64,000 nt of DNA from Lysinibacillus sp. G4S2. GTDB lineage: Bacteria; Bacillota; Bacilli; Bacillales_A; Planococcaceae. The DNA lies in contig NZ_JAUCFJ010000002.1 of the NCBI RefSeq assembly GCF_030348505.1, positions 1,430,001 through 1,494,000 of the forward strand, read 5' to 3'. Below, piece by piece: positions 63,961 through 64,000 of this stretch; within the stretch, counting starts at the first letter, position 1; the number at the start of each line of letters is the position of its first letter. The notes beneath the pieces are model-generated. The model did not search any database, was not told where the DNA came from, and worked only from the letters and a program-made list of their open reading frames with translations. A program made the translations under genes and the position numbers.

Positions 63961-64000
63961 TAATTGGATGTAACTTCTGTGAACATTTAGACGACAAATA

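Overview
The window looks like a chromosomal segment of a low-GC, endospore-forming Bacillales organism, most likely a Lysinibacillus. The basis is gene content and order: lexA/yneA/yneB, tkt, sirA, yneF, yqkD/yqkE, nudF, fur, xerD, deoB, spoIIAA-spoIIAB-sigF-spoVAF-lysA, ribT, DUF309, scpA-scpB, dacB, rluB and resABCDE follow a Bacillus-like backbone, interrupted by accessory blocks and many interspersed repeats. The genus is an inference, since no database search could be run. Start codons were chosen by ribosome-binding-site spacing and family length.

Layout. 1-4.3 kb: end of a phage-type holin, a DUF2339 membrane protein, a prepilin peptidase and a class I glutamine amidotransferase-like hydrolase. 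4.4-6.2 kb: the SOS locus, with lexA divergent from yneA-yneB and three LexA-like boxes between them. 6.3-9.5 kb: an accessory patch (acetyltransferase, LytTR/DUF3021 pair, CPBP protease, broken transporter, broken lipoprotein) that separates yneB from ynzC. 9.7-12.1 kb: ynzC and tkt. 12.1-18.2 kb: a second accessory block carrying a complete lia (LiaIH-LiaFSR) cell-envelope stress locus, placed between tkt and sirA. 18.5-22.6 kb: sirA, yneF, luxS, an alpha/beta hydrolase, a thiolase and yqkE. 22.6-24 kb: a decayed Fic toxin module and a partial duplication of the yqkE 3' end.

24.2-31.8 kb: a compact operon with a ribose-type ABC importer, a methylthioribose-kinase-like kinase, a methylthioribose-1-phosphate-isomerase-like isomerase, a DeoR regulator and a class II aldolase. 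These are the parts of a DHAP-shunt pathway that could take up and split 5-deoxyribose and/or 5-methylthioribose, the sugar left over from SAM-dependent reactions. 32-38.5 kb: decaying accessory genes and a MacB-like ABC transporter. 38.9-45.7 kb: VanZ, aldo/keto reductase, nudF, fur, xerD, deoB and pdp. 47.1-51.9 kb: the forespore sigma-F operon, spoVAF and lysA. 51.9-57.2 kb: ribT, a DUF309 gene, scpAB, dacB, rluB. 57.3-63.6 kb: cytochrome c maturation genes resABC and the redox two-component system resDE.

The most unusual signal is non-genic. Five arrays (14.3, 22.7, 31.8, 45.8-47.0 and 55.7 kb) consist of a short core repeated at a strict 21-bp period, which is two DNA helical turns and also seven codons. 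They lie next to or shortly after intrinsic terminators. Their cores differ but align on a common 21-bp scaffold. Two further families of palindromic interspersed elements also occur: one with 22-bp terminal inverted repeats, and one with several stem-loops that also sits inside the ABC importer operon. Both share a small roughly 33-bp hairpin module. These repeats account for most long intergenic stretches and coincide with several broken genes.
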